From NCBI GenBank assembly GCA_030668875.1, contig DAOVER010000015.1, positions 1-64,000 on the forward strand: a stretch of DNA of 64,000 nt, written 5' to 3'. Numbering within the stretch: the stretch's first letter is position 1; every line of letters begins with the position of its first letter. A program made the translations under genes and the position numbers. Origin of the DNA: Candidatus Heimdallarchaeota archaeon. Lineage in GTDB: Archaea; Asgardarchaeota; Heimdallarchaeia; Heimdallarchaeales; Heimdallarchaeaceae. Shown one piece after another: positions 1-9,516 of the stretch. Below the pieces are notes generated by a model. It made no database searches, was not told the DNA's origin, and was given only the letters and a program-made list of their open reading frames with translations.

Positions 1-1
1 A

Positions 2-904
2 GTTATCTTCACCAACCAACAAGCGCGGATAGTTAACGGTTGGTTGGTTCTACCCAAGAAAGTAGGATACAGTTACAAAACGAGACTAACAGAGCACACA
101 GAATTAAGAGAAGTGAGAATCATCCCTCGCAGACCAGGATATACATTGGAGATAGTTTATAGGAAGAGTTTACCCAAACTCCTGAAGAAGAGGATAAGAA
201 AAGGTGGTGTCGATTTAGGGATGGATAACCTTGCAGCTTTTGTGGATAACCAAGGTGGAAAACCGATTGTTATCAAAGATGCAGGGAAAGGGATAAAGAG
301 CATAACACAGTATTATTTGAAAGAACAGAAAAAACTACAAATGCAATATAGTCAGCAGCAGAGAAAGCAACTGAAAGGAAACAATCGATTGGTATATGGT
401 CAAACTTATTATAAACTGAAGGAGAAGTGGAGGAGGAAATTGAAAGATGGGATTCATAAATTAACGAGTTATTTGGTTGACTTGTGGGTCGAACGCGATC
501 TCCATGAAGTAATTATAGGCTATAACACTCTGTGGAAACAAGGATTACATTTCTGGAAGAAAGTTACCCAGATGTTTGTCACCATCCCTTTTCTAAGAAT
601 TATCAATATTCTAAAGTATAAGGGAGCAGAGAGGGGGATAAAGGTTGAGACCATCCTCGAAGAATACACCTCTAAATGCAGTTTCCTTGACAATGAGTTT
701 CCTAAATTTCACAGGAAGTATAAGGGGAAAAGAATCTATCGAGGGTTGTTCCGAACTGCTCAAGGACACTTGATTAATGCTGATGTCAATGCTGCATATA
801 ATATCTTAATTAAAAGCGATCCGAAAGCCTTGCCTAAACGCACGGTGAACGGGGTAGGAGGATACGTGATGTATCCCCAGAGAGTTAGTATAGAACTACT
901 CTAG
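2..904 (+). CDS. tnpB: TnpB-type RNA-guided nuclease of an IS200/IS605-like element, 5' partial
   Basis: The frame is open to the left edge, reading IFTNQQARIVNGW before the first possible start (TTG at 44), so the gene begins outside the window. RuvC-like motifs are present in order: GVDLGMDNL (RuvC-I Asp), LEEYTSKCSFLDNE (RuvC-II Glu) and INADVNAAYNI (RuvC-III Asp). The usual CxxC...CxxC zinc finger between RuvC-II and RuvC-III is absent; only one Cys remains in TSKCSF, as in the zinc-less TnpB clade with YTSKASFLD and RGL(F/Y)R motifs. TnpB is a transposon-encoded endonuclease guided by an RNA from the element's right end. No TnpA is seen in the window. Base composition is somewhat richer in G+C than the neighbours, which fits a mobile origin. 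Activity cannot be judged without the missing 5' part. Confidence 0.9.
   Translation, partial: VIFTNQQARIVNGWLVLPKKVGYSYKTRLTEHTELREVRIIPRRPGYTLEIVYRKSLPKLLKKRIRKGGVDLGMDNLAAFVDNQGGKPIVIKDAGKGIKSITQYYLKEQKKLQMQYSQQQRKQLKGNNRLVYGQTYYKLKEKWRRKLKDGIHKLTSYLVDLWVERDLHEVIIGYNTLWKQGLHFWKKVTQMFVTIPFLRIINILKYKGAERGIKVETILEEYTSKCSFLDNEFPKFHRKYKGKRIYRGLFRTAQGHLINADVNAAYNILIKSDPKALPKRTVNGVGGYVMYPQRVSIELL
860..876 (+). other. Hairpin at the 3' end of tnpB (possible omega-RNA / right-end structure)
   Basis: GGATAC (860-865) and GTATCC (871-876) form a perfect 6-bp stem with a 5-nt loop, inside the last codons of tnpB. In TnpB elements the guide RNA scaffold overlaps the 3' end of the gene and the right transposon end, so this position fits. 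The assignment is inference; the element boundary was not located. Confidence 0.35.
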
Positions 905-1019
905 TTGTATATGCCGACCTCTATGAAACTAGCTCAACCAATGTAGTCTACTATGACTACATGACAAAAACCCATCATTTACAAAGATATATATTATACA
1001 GAATCTAATATGAATCTTG

Positions 1020-2171
1020 ATGGCTTACTTACCTGTTTATCAGATTATACTTCTTCTTATTGGTGTTATTATACTCTTAACGGCTGTGTTACAATTATTC
1101 CTTTCTATGAAGAGGCGTGGAAAGATGAAATTTACTAAATATATAAAACCTCGCGAAATAACACCTAGACACTTGTACTTTCCTGCTGGTCTTCGAACTG
1201 GTCTTGCTATAAGAGAAAGTAGTGAAGCTGATTATTATGAAACTTATTCTGATTATGCTGATTCAGAGTCATATCAAAAAAAAGGTAAGATATATTCAGC
1301 AAGAACTGAAAGTTATGTTAATCCCAACAGTGAATTTAAATCAAAAAACTCTTTGAAATCCAAAATGCTAAGATACCAGGAAATTCTATTTCATGCTGCA
1401 AAAGAGCAAGAAATAGATCAACTTAATGATGAGTTATTTTCCAAATTTGCTTCAGCTCATCCGTGGTTAATAGAAAAGATTCCCTATAGACAAGGCCTGA
1501 TTTTCAATTTTCATCCTAAGAACCCTTTAACAGATGTTAAAGGGTCTCTAATGGCTTTTACAAAAGAGAAGAACTTAATGTATATTGGCTACTTAAAAAA
1601 GCCATTTTCCATGTCATTTGATATTCAAAAGGTAGCAAGCGAGAAAAAGAAATTTGTAAATATTTCTGAGTTTCAGAATATTCTTGGAGATGATCATTTC
1701 ATCCAATCAAACATTCCTGCTGCATTTCTAGAGCTTATTCAAGATTCAGATGTTGGTAAGAAGTTGAAAGAGATTGTTCCTTTTATCATAAGATTAACTG
1801 TTGAGGATGAAATCATTTTTGCAATTATTAACGAGAATGCCCCGGTAAACAATCTAATTGAACTGATTATTTTAATGCAATCTAGATTGAAACAAATAGA
1901 AAAATTTGGGTCCAAAACCTCTTTAGTGAGATGTTATGAATGTGGAAAACTTTTTGCAGCTGCTGAAATGAACTGCAAGAAATGTTCAGCTCCAAGGCCT
2001 ACTTGTGTGGTTTGTTTATTAAATATAGTTCCATCTGAAAAAGAAGGCATCATGAGATTACCTTGTTGCGGTGTTTATGCTCATATTCATCATATTGACC
2101 AATGGCTTGAGAAAAATTCCAAGTGTCCTAATTGTCATCAAAATTTAAACAGAATATTTAGAAAAATGTAA
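1020..2171 (+). CDS. Membrane-anchored RING-finger protein (E3-ligase-like)
   Basis: Start is taken at ATG 1020 (an in-frame TTG lies directly before it). Residues about 5-30 form one hydrophobic helix followed by KRRGK, so the rest probably faces the cytosol. The middle (about 100-300) is soluble and not recognised. The C-terminus holds a zinc ribbon (CYECGK...CKKC) and then a RING-like domain: CVVC, a loop, LPCCGVYAH, HHIDQW and CPNCH. The IDQW(L)...CPxC end is characteristic of RING-H2/variant RING domains. The ligand normally a Cys before IDQW is His here (H-x2-H). RING domains recruit E2 enzymes for ubiquitin transfer, and several Asgard archaea carry ubiquitin systems. No E1, E2 or ubiquitin gene is in this window, so ligase activity is inference. 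Confidence 0.75.
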   Translation: MAYLPVYQIILLLIGVIILLTAVLQLFLSMKRRGKMKFTKYIKPREITPRHLYFPAGLRTGLAIRESSEADYYETYSDYADSESYQKKGKIYSARTESYVNPNSEFKSKNSLKSKMLRYQEILFHAAKEQEIDQLNDELFSKFASAHPWLIEKIPYRQGLIFNFHPKNPLTDVKGSLMAFTKEKNLMYIGYLKKPFSMSFDIQKVASEKKKFVNISEFQNILGDDHFIQSNIPAAFLELIQDSDVGKKLKEIVPFIIRLTVEDEIIFAIINENAPVNNLIELIILMQSRLKQIEKFGSKTSLVRCYECGKLFAAAEMNCKKCSAPRPTCVVCLLNIVPSEKEGIMRLPCCGVYAHIHHIDQWLEKNSKCPNCHQNLNRIFRKM

Positions 2172-2234
2172 TTGTGGAATATCAAATTTTACTGCTGATT
2201 CTAGATTATCTAACCTTTTTTCTAGCAATTTATC

Positions 2235-2468
2235 TTATTCAAGTATTGATTGAACTCTACCTACTTTCCCACTCTCCAATCTAACCTTGATTCCATGTGG
2301 ATGGCTACCTGAGTTGGTGAGAATAGTTTTTACCACACCTGAGGTTAATTTTCCAGTTCTTTGATTATGTTTCTCAACAATTGATACCTTTGCACCAATG
2401 TGAATACTTTTTCTTTTTATTGAAGGCATTAATTGTATCTTGTTCTCTCTCTTTTTAATATTTAACAT
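2235..2468 (-). CDS. YwbE family protein (DUF2196)
   Basis: A 77-aa protein with the family core IxxGxxVxIVxKxxQRTGKLTxGxVxxILTxSxxHPHGIKVRLxxGxVGRVQ, all visible here (QRTGKL, HPHGIKVRL, GRVQSIL). YwbE-like proteins are small KOW/SH3-like domains of unknown function found in bacteria and archaea. Most are about 60-70 aa, so Met14 (ATG at 2429) is an alternative start to ATG 2468. It stands alone between a convergent RING gene and tldE. Confidence 0.8.
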   Translation of the reverse strand: MLNIKKRENKIQLMPSIKRKSIHIGAKVSIVEKHNQRTGKLTSGVVKTILTNSGSHPHGIKVRLESGKVGRVQSILE

Positions 2469-2542
2469 TCTACGTTAAAACTTTGATTATGAAAAGTGCT
2501 GTGCAGAATAAATTGAAAAAATGCTGAAAATTGTAGAAAACA

Positions 2543-3910
2543 CTACCCTGAGGTAGTGTGACCATCAATTGTTAAAGTTGGAGTGTCTATTGGTAAGTAA
2601 GATGGAGTTATGTCTGAACCAATATGAATCAAATCTTTGAGAGATTTGTAGAAGTTACCTGCAATAGAAATAGGTTTGATTGGTTTGACTATTTCTCCTT
2701 TTTCTACGAGAAAAGCGTTAATTGCTTGTATAGAAAAATCACCAGATATGAAATTGCTGTGACCTACTCCCATCAATCCTCCTTCCATGTAAATTGCTTT
2801 ATCAAATTCTTCAATTTGTTCCTCAAGATTCTTTGTTCCTGGTGTCATTACGAATTTAGTTGGGCTAATAGTTGGCAAAGCTTCAAATTCAGCATTTCCT
2901 TGACGATTAGCATTACCAGTACTTCCTATACCAAAGATTTTACCATAGTAATCATTGAATAGAAATGACTTTAGTACTCCATTTTCAATGACTTTTGTTT
3001 TTCTTCTACCAGTTCCTTCATAATCTATAGCTGTAGTTGAAATTTTAGTAGGGTCTTGTCCATCATCAACAAGATTGAGTTCCTTAACTGCTATTTCCTC
3101 ATTTAATTTTTCTCCAAGAGGGTTGCGTTTTTCTACAACAGTTGCACCATTCAGACCTGCTTGTAAAACTGCTCCTAGAAAATTTCCAGCGGTAAGCGGA
3201 TGCCATATTGTTGGAACCTTAATGGTTTCTCCTAACTCTACAGACCCTAAATGCTTCATTGCCATATCTACTGAACTGCTAACAACTCCTGAAATATCTT
3301 GAACAGAACGACCAATTTTTACGTCGAATGCTGTTGAACGCTCTCCTTTATCTAAAACAACAGGATTAGCATAACAGTAATTCAATGTGTTTAAACTAGC
3401 TTCAAAAACTCCATTAGTATTAGCAATAGCATGACCACCCCAAATATTATTTGAAGCGATAGTCATACCGATTAGACGTTCATCGTATTTTTCAGTTAGT
3501 TTAACAGCATCAGAAATTTGACTAAGCATATCTTCGCCAGTATGATCAAGAATACCTTTATCTAGCTCTCCATTTTTACCTGGTTGATTTACTTCAACAA
3601 AACCAGTAAACCTGGGGTCAGCAGGACGATTTTTTGCAATTTTAAAAGCTTGTTCAAGAGTACTTTTGATAGAATCTTCTGCGAAGCCAGCACAAGAAGC
3701 AAAACCAACCTTCTGATTATCAGCTACTTGAATACCAATTCCACTAACAAGACCATCACGACTCTTAACCTTACCTTTAGTATATTGAATCTCTGTCAAA
3801 GATCCTTTAGATACAAAGAATTCAGCGGAAGGAATTTTCATTTCTTTAGCGTATTTCAAACAAGATTCTGCAATAGAAAGCAGTTCATTTTTTAATTCAT
3901 CTAAACTCAT
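2543..3910 (-). CDS. tldE: TldE/PmbA-like metalloprotease partner subunit
   Basis: A 455-aa member of the TldD/PmbA family. Matching features are the N-terminal FVSKGSLTEIQYTKG strand region, GIGIQVADNQKVGFASC, and the C-terminal G(D)FSIQAINAFLVEKGEI stretch. It lacks the HExxxH zinc motif, as expected for the TldE (PmbA) subunit. In bacteria TldD and TldE form a heterodimer that degrades unfolded or leader peptides and matures some RiPPs. It is translated directly after TldD: the ATG at 3910 shares its A with the TAA of the upstream gene. In an archaeon the physiological substrate is unknown. A link to the small membrane proteins at 33.6-37.5 kb is only a speculation. Confidence 0.92.
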   Translation of the reverse strand: MSLDELKNELLSIAESCLKYAKEMKIPSAEFFVSKGSLTEIQYTKGKVKSRDGLVSGIGIQVADNQKVGFASCAGFAEDSIKSTLEQAFKIAKNRPADPRFTGFVEVNQPGKNGELDKGILDHTGEDMLSQISDAVKLTEKYDERLIGMTIASNNIWGGHAIANTNGVFEASLNTLNYCYANPVVLDKGERSTAFDVKIGRSVQDISGVVSSSVDMAMKHLGSVELGETIKVPTIWHPLTAGNFLGAVLQAGLNGATVVEKRNPLGEKLNEEIAVKELNLVDDGQDPTKISTTAIDYEGTGRRKTKVIENGVLKSFLFNDYYGKIFGIGSTGNANRQGNAEFEALPTISPTKFVMTPGTKNLEEQIEEFDKAIYMEGGLMGVGHSNFISGDFSIQAINAFLVEKGEIVKPIKPISIAGNFYKSLKDLIHIGSDITPSYLPIDTPTLTIDGHTTSG

Positions 3911-5328
3911 TATTTTTCTCCTCCTACCATTACTTCATCAGCGTAGAGAATCGGTCCACCCATACCTACAGGTAAAGGATATTGACCACCTTTTCCACAG
4001 CCTCCGAAATAGCCTGTGAACATTTCAATGTTTTTTGTAGCTCCTTGGATATGTTTAATGAACTCTAGAATGTTTCCAGTTAGAGCTGCATCTTTGATGG
4101 TTTTTGTTATCTCACCTTTTTCTACTAGGTACCCTCTACTGCATTTAAACAGAAAGGATCCATCCATATCTGCTTGTCCTCCTGATGTACCTACTGCGTA
4201 AATACCGTTGCCCATTAATTCTATAGCTTCTTCTTCTGTAAGATCTCCAGCTCCAAAGAAAGTGTTTTTCATTCTTGGTATGGGATCAAACATGTATGTG
4301 ATTGCTCTTGAATTTCCTGTAGGTTTTGTGTTCATTTTTTTTGCAGAAACTCTGTTGTGAAGATATCCTACCAAAATACCTTTATCAAGAATGACAGTAT
4401 CGTCGGCAGGTATTCCTGAATCATCATAAGGTAGCCACAATCCTCCATTAGGTGTTAATCCAGTATCATGTATTGTTGCATGTTCTGAGCCTAATGTAGC
4501 ACCTATTCGGTCAGCGATTGGACTCATTCCTGACAATACGAAATCTGATTCACTCAAATGCCCAAATGATTCGTGAGCGAGTACTCCTCCTAGGCGAGGT
4601 CCTATCAGTGCTGCACCTTTTCCTGCTGGAGCACTTACTGCACTTTCTTGTTCTTTACAGTACTTTCCAGCATTGATACCAAAGGTTTCCGGAGTATAAG
4701 GTTCCTTTTCGAAGAATTCAAGACCTTGAGATGATCCACATCCATCGTTACCTCTTGCCATAAAACCATTGACTTTTTTGGTTGCTACTGTTCTCATATC
4801 AACAATCATGGGGTTCCAATAAATTTCGCTTCCTTCTGAGTTGACAAAGAATTTGTCTCCCCACAGCTCTCCATATACAGCTGTTGTAGATGTTGGTTCG
4901 ATTTTCTCTTTTATTGAGTCAATACTTCTTTTCAACATCTCAATTTTTTCATCAAATTCAACATCTTTAGGATGTTTGACAACTTTTCTTTCAGCTATAT
5001 CTCTAATTGCATCTCTTTCATCGAATGTTTCCTTTTCCTTGCTAAGAAAAGCTGAAGCTTTAGCAATCTTTGCTGCTCTTTTTGTTGTTTCCTTTATTGC
5101 TTCAGGTGTAAGAACTGGAGTAAAACTATACCCAACTGTATCATCAACATAAACAACTATACCAATACCTTTTCTTTCTCGTGTAGAAGATTCTGTTATG
5201 ATCTCATTAGTATAGTTAATCGTTGTTAGGTTTAAATTATCCATTCTTGCTTCGATGAATGATGCACCAATTTCTTCTCCGTGCTTTACAGCTTTGTGAA
5301 GAAGGTAAAATATAAATTCATTATCCAA
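3910..5328 (-). CDS. tldD: TldD-like zinc metalloprotease catalytic subunit
   Basis: A 472-aa TldD family protein with the catalytic motif LAHESFGHLSE (HExxxH) at about residue 250, the preceding GPRLGGVL strand, and a C-terminal CGKGGQYPLPVGMGGP segment typical of TldD. The HExxxH histidines and a later Cys bind zinc; cleavage occurs inside the TldD/TldE barrel. The gene is first in the tldD-tldE operon and overlaps tldE by one base. The about 210-bp gap to the divergent gene at 5542 should hold its promoter. Confidence 0.93.
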   Translation of the reverse strand: MDNEFIFYLLHKAVKHGEEIGASFIEARMDNLNLTTINYTNEIITESSTRERKGIGIVVYVDDTVGYSFTPVLTPEAIKETTKRAAKIAKASAFLSKEKETFDERDAIRDIAERKVVKHPKDVEFDEKIEMLKRSIDSIKEKIEPTSTTAVYGELWGDKFFVNSEGSEIYWNPMIVDMRTVATKKVNGFMARGNDGCGSSQGLEFFEKEPYTPETFGINAGKYCKEQESAVSAPAGKGAALIGPRLGGVLAHESFGHLSESDFVLSGMSPIADRIGATLGSEHATIHDTGLTPNGGLWLPYDDSGIPADDTVILDKGILVGYLHNRVSAKKMNTKPTGNSRAITYMFDPIPRMKNTFFGAGDLTEEEAIELMGNGIYAVGTSGGQADMDGSFLFKCSRGYLVEKGEITKTIKDAALTGNILEFIKHIQGATKNIEMFTGYFGGCGKGGQYPLPVGMGGPILYADEVMVGGEK

Positions 5329-5541
5329 CTGTTTCTCACCATTCCGTTAAAATTGTTGCTGTGACGTTTATAAAAATTACCCTTCCACTTTTCTCTAGAA
5401 AATCCTTAAAAGGATTAATTTGTTTAATTAATTTACCGAAGAAGTAGGAAAGACTTATAACTGTCTCTCAATATAGTGATATTGTGATATATGCTTCGTC
5501 TTCTGTTGAAAATGTCATAAAGGGACATAAAGGTTAGTTAA

Positions 5542-8028
5542 ATGGAGAAAAACATTCAATCAGTACCACGGAATAACGTTTATGCATTTCAGTTGAAGAT
5601 TTTGGCAAGAAGGTTATTTTTTTCGCTCATCATCTTCTTCCTTCTATCTGTCACACTAGCTCTAATTTTTCTTATTGGAGGATTAGACCATTATGATTAC
5701 TTTGAAATAATACTGACTTCAGCTCCATTTCTTATCATAAGTTTGATTTTCGTCCTCTATTTCTTCTTTCAATTACTACTTAAGTTCAGGTTTTTGGGCA
5801 TAAATGAACCATCTGCTAAATACTCAAGTAAGTATTCTATATTGATGGTTATTGGTTTCATAGTTTGTATCAATTCATCGTTCTTTTCATTTGTTGAGGT
5901 TAACGACGAGTGGTACTATTTTCAACATTGTCTAGCAATATTAGGAATAGTACTCCTTTTAACAGGTGCTATCAATTTCTCACTAACTTTAAGTATTTTC
6001 AAAAACAAAAATAAAATTCGATCATCAACAACCACTCACCTGCGTTTTATCTTTCCATTCGTATTTATTTTTATTATAGAGATCATCAATGCAATTGCAA
6101 GAAAAACTATTTTTCTAAATCTAGATTATGATGGCTATCGTTGGAGGACTGCTCAAGCTGAAGCATGTCAAGCTCTTAATTATACAACTTTCTTCATAAT
6201 TTTTTCTTCTGTTATACTCTTTCTTTATGCGCTTTTTGCTATGAGTAAGGCGCTTGGTACCTTAGATCTTTCAGTATCTGAACATTATACTGAACAACTA
6301 CTAGAAACACCTTCAGAAAGAGTAGAACGAATCTGTAAAATGTTATCTACGTTTTTGATTTTTACAACAATCACAGTATCTTTAGTCGTATTATTTGTAT
6401 TATCTGAGATTTACTGGGGTTTTTGGCGTTTTGATGACTATGGGACGATTGTTTTAATTATAGAATTTATTTTCTTGATATCTATTGGAATGACATTAGT
6501 CTATGTTAATACATTCAGATTTCTACTTCAAATAAAAGAATTCTCTAATTACTTTCCTAATCTGAAGAAGATTACTAGTTGGACTATATTCTTAATTGGT
6601 GGAGGTGTTCTGGTGATAACTTTAGCGTGTTACTTGTTTTTCTTGTCATTTGCATTACCTATATTAGATACTCATCAACTCGTATCTAAAATAATCATCC
6701 TCGTTGGTTTGCTTCTTGTAACAAGTGGTATGTTCTGCTTGAGAAGATTCTTTAAGTTCTTTGTAACCAAGGGATATCTCTCAAATAGTCAGTTAACTGG
6801 AAGTAACATCTTATTTTATACCTCGTTGTCTATACCTTTTGTACTCTTAGCTGAGATAATCACCACAAATATTGTTAATGCTAAATTAACAGAACTTCGT
6901 TGTACCGTTTATGATTATTGTCGTGTTGTTCTAACTCCATTAGGTGAATTAATCATGAAGTGGTTATCTTTTTCTATTCTATTTCTTTTCACTCTATTAG
7001 TAATCATCTTCTCGATAGGGTTATCCAAAATAAGTAAAAATCTCCCCCAAATCCATTCAATCTTGGATGAAAAAAGTATTTCTGAAATAAATACAATTTC
7101 TTTAAGAAATAAAATAATTATTGGTTTATTAAAAGGTAAAGATAGAGTTGCATATAACAAAGCTGCCTCCTATGATTTTGTTTTAAGACAAAGGAAGACA
7201 ATGAATTCTTCAAGAAATTTCATAATGCTCTTTTGTGCTGGATTGCTTCTGAACTTACTTGTAAAAATAATAATTATAATTCACGCAACAGATATGTCTT
7301 TTATTTTCTATAATACAGTTGTAGTCAGCCTCAAGTATGGCAGAAGTTTTACCATTATAGCAGCCTATATTTTTCTGTTCATTTTTCTAGAGGAACTACG
7401 CCAAGTAACGAGGAACACAAAAGCAAAATCATTCTCTTTAGGAACTTTGATAACATTTTCTATAGGGATGATTCTTTCCATTGGATTTAGAGAGTTATCT
7501 TTTATATATAGCATGATTTTTGATCTGGATACAGTTTTCTCTATAATTAATATATTTATCAGCTTAAGCTTTGTCCTTGGCTGTGTTTTTCTAATGCTAA
7601 CCTTAAATAAAGCAATTTCAAAAGAGAAAAATCTAATAACTAAACTATCTTATTATGGATTAATATTTTCAAGTTCTTTGATATTACTTAGAACAATTGT
7701 TTTTGCAGTTATGACCCCCATTGATAGCATTAAGACTGTTATTCTACTATATTCTGTAGAAATAGTACTGTCTGCTATTGTCGGTGTATTGATGATTGTT
7801 TGCATTATCAGAATTAGGTCTGGATTGCCTGAGCTTGATCCCTTCCAACTGCAAGAAGTGAAGGAAGGAAAAATTGACCAGAATAGAATTGAAACGGTTC
7901 ATCCATCAGTTGTTTATGATCCTATCAACTCAAAACCTGAAGTTGCTTTCTGCGTTAATTGTGGACAAAGGATAGAATATGATTCGAAATTCTGCGTTTC
8001 CTGTGGAGTAAATATAGAAAGAGAGTAA
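5542..8028 (+). CDS. Large polytopic membrane protein with C-terminal zinc ribbon, unknown function
   Basis: An 828-aa protein with roughly 18-20 strongly hydrophobic segments spread from about residue 25 to 770, separated by short loops. The soluble tail ends in a single zinc ribbon (FCVNCGQRI...FCVSCGVNI, two CxxCG knuckles). Family not recognised: no ATPase, permease or catalytic motif was seen. The residue 410-650 half resembles the first half in segment spacing, which may mean an internal duplication, though I could not align them by eye. The zinc ribbon suggests interaction with another protein or nucleic acid on the cytosolic side. It sits between tldD (divergent) and the longin-like gene 70 bp downstream. 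Confidence 0.7.
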   Translation: MEKNIQSVPRNNVYAFQLKILARRLFFSLIIFFLLSVTLALIFLIGGLDHYDYFEIILTSAPFLIISLIFVLYFFFQLLLKFRFLGINEPSAKYSSKYSILMVIGFIVCINSSFFSFVEVNDEWYYFQHCLAILGIVLLLTGAINFSLTLSIFKNKNKIRSSTTTHLRFIFPFVFIFIIEIINAIARKTIFLNLDYDGYRWRTAQAEACQALNYTTFFIIFSSVILFLYALFAMSKALGTLDLSVSEHYTEQLLETPSERVERICKMLSTFLIFTTITVSLVVLFVLSEIYWGFWRFDDYGTIVLIIEFIFLISIGMTLVYVNTFRFLLQIKEFSNYFPNLKKITSWTIFLIGGGVLVITLACYLFFLSFALPILDTHQLVSKIIILVGLLLVTSGMFCLRRFFKFFVTKGYLSNSQLTGSNILFYTSLSIPFVLLAEIITTNIVNAKLTELRCTVYDYCRVVLTPLGELIMKWLSFSILFLFTLLVIIFSIGLSKISKNLPQIHSILDEKSISEINTISLRNKIIIGLLKGKDRVAYNKAASYDFVLRQRKTMNSSRNFIMLFCAGLLLNLLVKIIIIIHATDMSFIFYNTVVVSLKYGRSFTIIAAYIFLFIFLEELRQVTRNTKAKSFSLGTLITFSIGMILSIGFRELSFIYSMIFDLDTVFSIINIFISLSFVLGCVFLMLTLNKAISKEKNLITKLSYYGLIFSSSLILLRTIVFAVMTPIDSIKTVILLYSVEIVLSAIVGVLMIVCIIRIRSGLPELDPFQLQEVKEGKIDQNRIETVHPSVVYDPINSKPEVAFCVNCGQRIEYDSKFCVSCGVNIERE

Positions 8029-8055
8029 GCATTCTACTTTCTTACTTTGCTTTAA

Positions 8056-8069
8056 GAAATTTACTTATA
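8056..8069 (+). promoter_or_regulatory. TATA-like promoter shared by the two longin-like paralogues (copy 1)
   Basis: The 14-mer GAAATTTACTTATA occurs here and again at 12071-12084, in front of the two paralogous genes, 28 and 24 nt before their ATG codons. This is a conserved BRE/TATA placement giving a very short or absent 5' leader. The promoter was apparently duplicated with the gene. Confidence 0.6.
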
Positions 8070-8096
8070 TAGTAGTTAGATAAATTATATAGGTAG

Positions 8097-9500
8097 ATGT
8101 TTAACATTAAAATCTCCTTAGTGACTTCATCAGGTCTTCTACTAGCTTCTAAACCTGAATCGGTAGACGATACTCAGCAGATTTTAGCTACTGAGTTGAT
8201 GACTGCATTAATTTCCTTTTCCAAAGAAGTCCATCATCGAGAATTACAATCTATTTCTTACCATGATAGAACTATTTCTTTTATCAGACTATTCGATTTT
8301 GTAATAATTATTGAGACTCTAGCTGAAGACGACGCTTTATCAGAAAAACAAATTAGTCAGTTGCTTGAGCATCTACAAAAATGTATCTCTCCTCTCTTAG
8401 AAAATGTGGACGTTGATACTCTCACTGAGGGACAAGCAGAGTTAATTCTTGAGAGCAGTTTGCAAGAGATCTCTCAATTACAATATAGTATTACAGAAAA
8501 ACCGTTTGCAGCGGGAGAGAAGGCCACTTTCAAATTAAACCATCTTTCAAAAGGATGGGAGATACTTGATAAAGAGGGAGAAGGCTCACACATTCCTATT
8601 ATCGCTCTCATGTTGGAAACATTAAAAGTTAATAAAACAATGCAAAATGGCATTAGTTGTATTGTTAATCAGATTCCTAATGAAAACTGTAGTACATTTA
8701 CAATAACCATAACTGAATATAAGATTACAGAAGTAGGTATTCTTAAACTTCCTATAAAATCAGATTTAACGCTGTTTAGATTGTTCCCATTAATGAAGAA
8801 AAACATTGAAAGACTTTATGATGAAGATGAAAGGAATTTTGATTATATTCTTACTTCTCTTATGGATATTGAAGATCCGGGTTCAAGGATTTCTAAATTT
8901 AATCTTGAAGATCTCTCACCTTCTTTCCTTGATAAAACTTTAGGAAAAAATCTTGACAAAGTAATATACAGCACGATTGTTGGTGATGGAATATTAGTTG
9001 TTGGAGATAAGCCAACAGTTAGATTGATTATTGATGCTCTTTCAATCATGAATCAACATCTACATACTACAGTTAATGTCTGGATTAGTCCTACTGATCT
9101 GACTTCAGAAGAAAAATGCATGTTGGAAACTCGTATTTGCGGAATGAATTCTCAGATTTATGACAGAATAAAAGAAAATGAAAAACTCTTAGAAAATATG
9201 ATAATTGTCAACTTAGATACAGGAAAAGTTATAGCAACAAAATCAAGTATTTACTTCAAAAAATTATTTGACACAGTTAAGAAGCTGAAAGTGGATGAGA
9301 TAAGTACAAAAATGAGCCAAGAGTTAGACAAACTCGCATTAGCTGCTTTAACTATTACTTCCTTTGGTCTAATAGGTAAGAATAAGGGAAAAGAGAAACT
9401 TAAAGCGTTTATATCAAGTTCTGAATATCCAGCTAGTTTCATAAAAAAAGCTCTTGAATTAGCAATAAAAATGAATCCGCTTCTAGATTACTTACAGTAA
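8097..9500 (+). CDS. Longin/roadblock-like protein with possible DENN-like C-terminal domain, paralogue A
   Basis: 467 aa. Residues 1-110 have a longin-like beta-beta-alpha-beta-beta-beta-alpha pattern: KISLVTSSGLLLASKPE, a helix over the DTQQILATELMTALI stretch, then SISYHDRTISFIRL and FVIIIETL. A central region (about 195-260) is also strand-rich. The C-terminal part has a strand-helix pair (DKVIYSTIVGDGILVVGD, then KPTVRLIIDALSIMNQHL), followed by VWISPTDL, GMNSQIYD and MIIVNLDTG...KSS. That order resembles the C-terminal DENN domain of FLCN-type proteins. About half the residues match paralogue B (12108-13505) over the first 120 positions. Longin and DENN domains act with small GTPases in eukaryotes; a similar role here is inference. 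The IS481 element lies directly after its stop codon. Confidence 0.6.
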   Translation: MFNIKISLVTSSGLLLASKPESVDDTQQILATELMTALISFSKEVHHRELQSISYHDRTISFIRLFDFVIIIETLAEDDALSEKQISQLLEHLQKCISPLLENVDVDTLTEGQAELILESSLQEISQLQYSITEKPFAAGEKATFKLNHLSKGWEILDKEGEGSHIPIIALMLETLKVNKTMQNGISCIVNQIPNENCSTFTITITEYKITEVGILKLPIKSDLTLFRLFPLMKKNIERLYDEDERNFDYILTSLMDIEDPGSRISKFNLEDLSPSFLDKTLGKNLDKVIYSTIVGDGILVVGDKPTVRLIIDALSIMNQHLHTTVNVWISPTDLTSEEKCMLETRICGMNSQIYDRIKENEKLLENMIIVNLDTGKVIATKSSIYFKKLFDTVKKLKVDEISTKMSQELDKLALAALTITSFGLIGKNKGKEKLKAFISSSEYPASFIKKALELAIKMNPLLDYLQ

Positions 9501-9516
9501 ATAGTCCTTTTTCCTC
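9501..9516. repeat. Left copy of 16-bp IS target-site duplication
   Basis: ATAGTCCTTTTTCCTC is repeated exactly at 10521-10536, immediately outside the two inverted ends of the element. The left copy begins right after the TAA of the longin-like gene. The pyrimidine-rich run probably served as that gene's transcription terminator before insertion. Confidence 0.85.

Noticed and set aside
11-48. 10-bp inverted repeat ACCAACCAAC/GTTGGTTGGT at the left edge
   Set aside because: It lies within the TnpB coding frame (TNQ...NGWLV) and could be a hairpin, but the element end is not in view, so no function is claimed.
2624-5152. Plus-strand open frames inside the TldE/TldD genes
   Set aside because: They lie fully antisense to well-supported protease genes, show no family pattern and have no ribosome-binding site of note.
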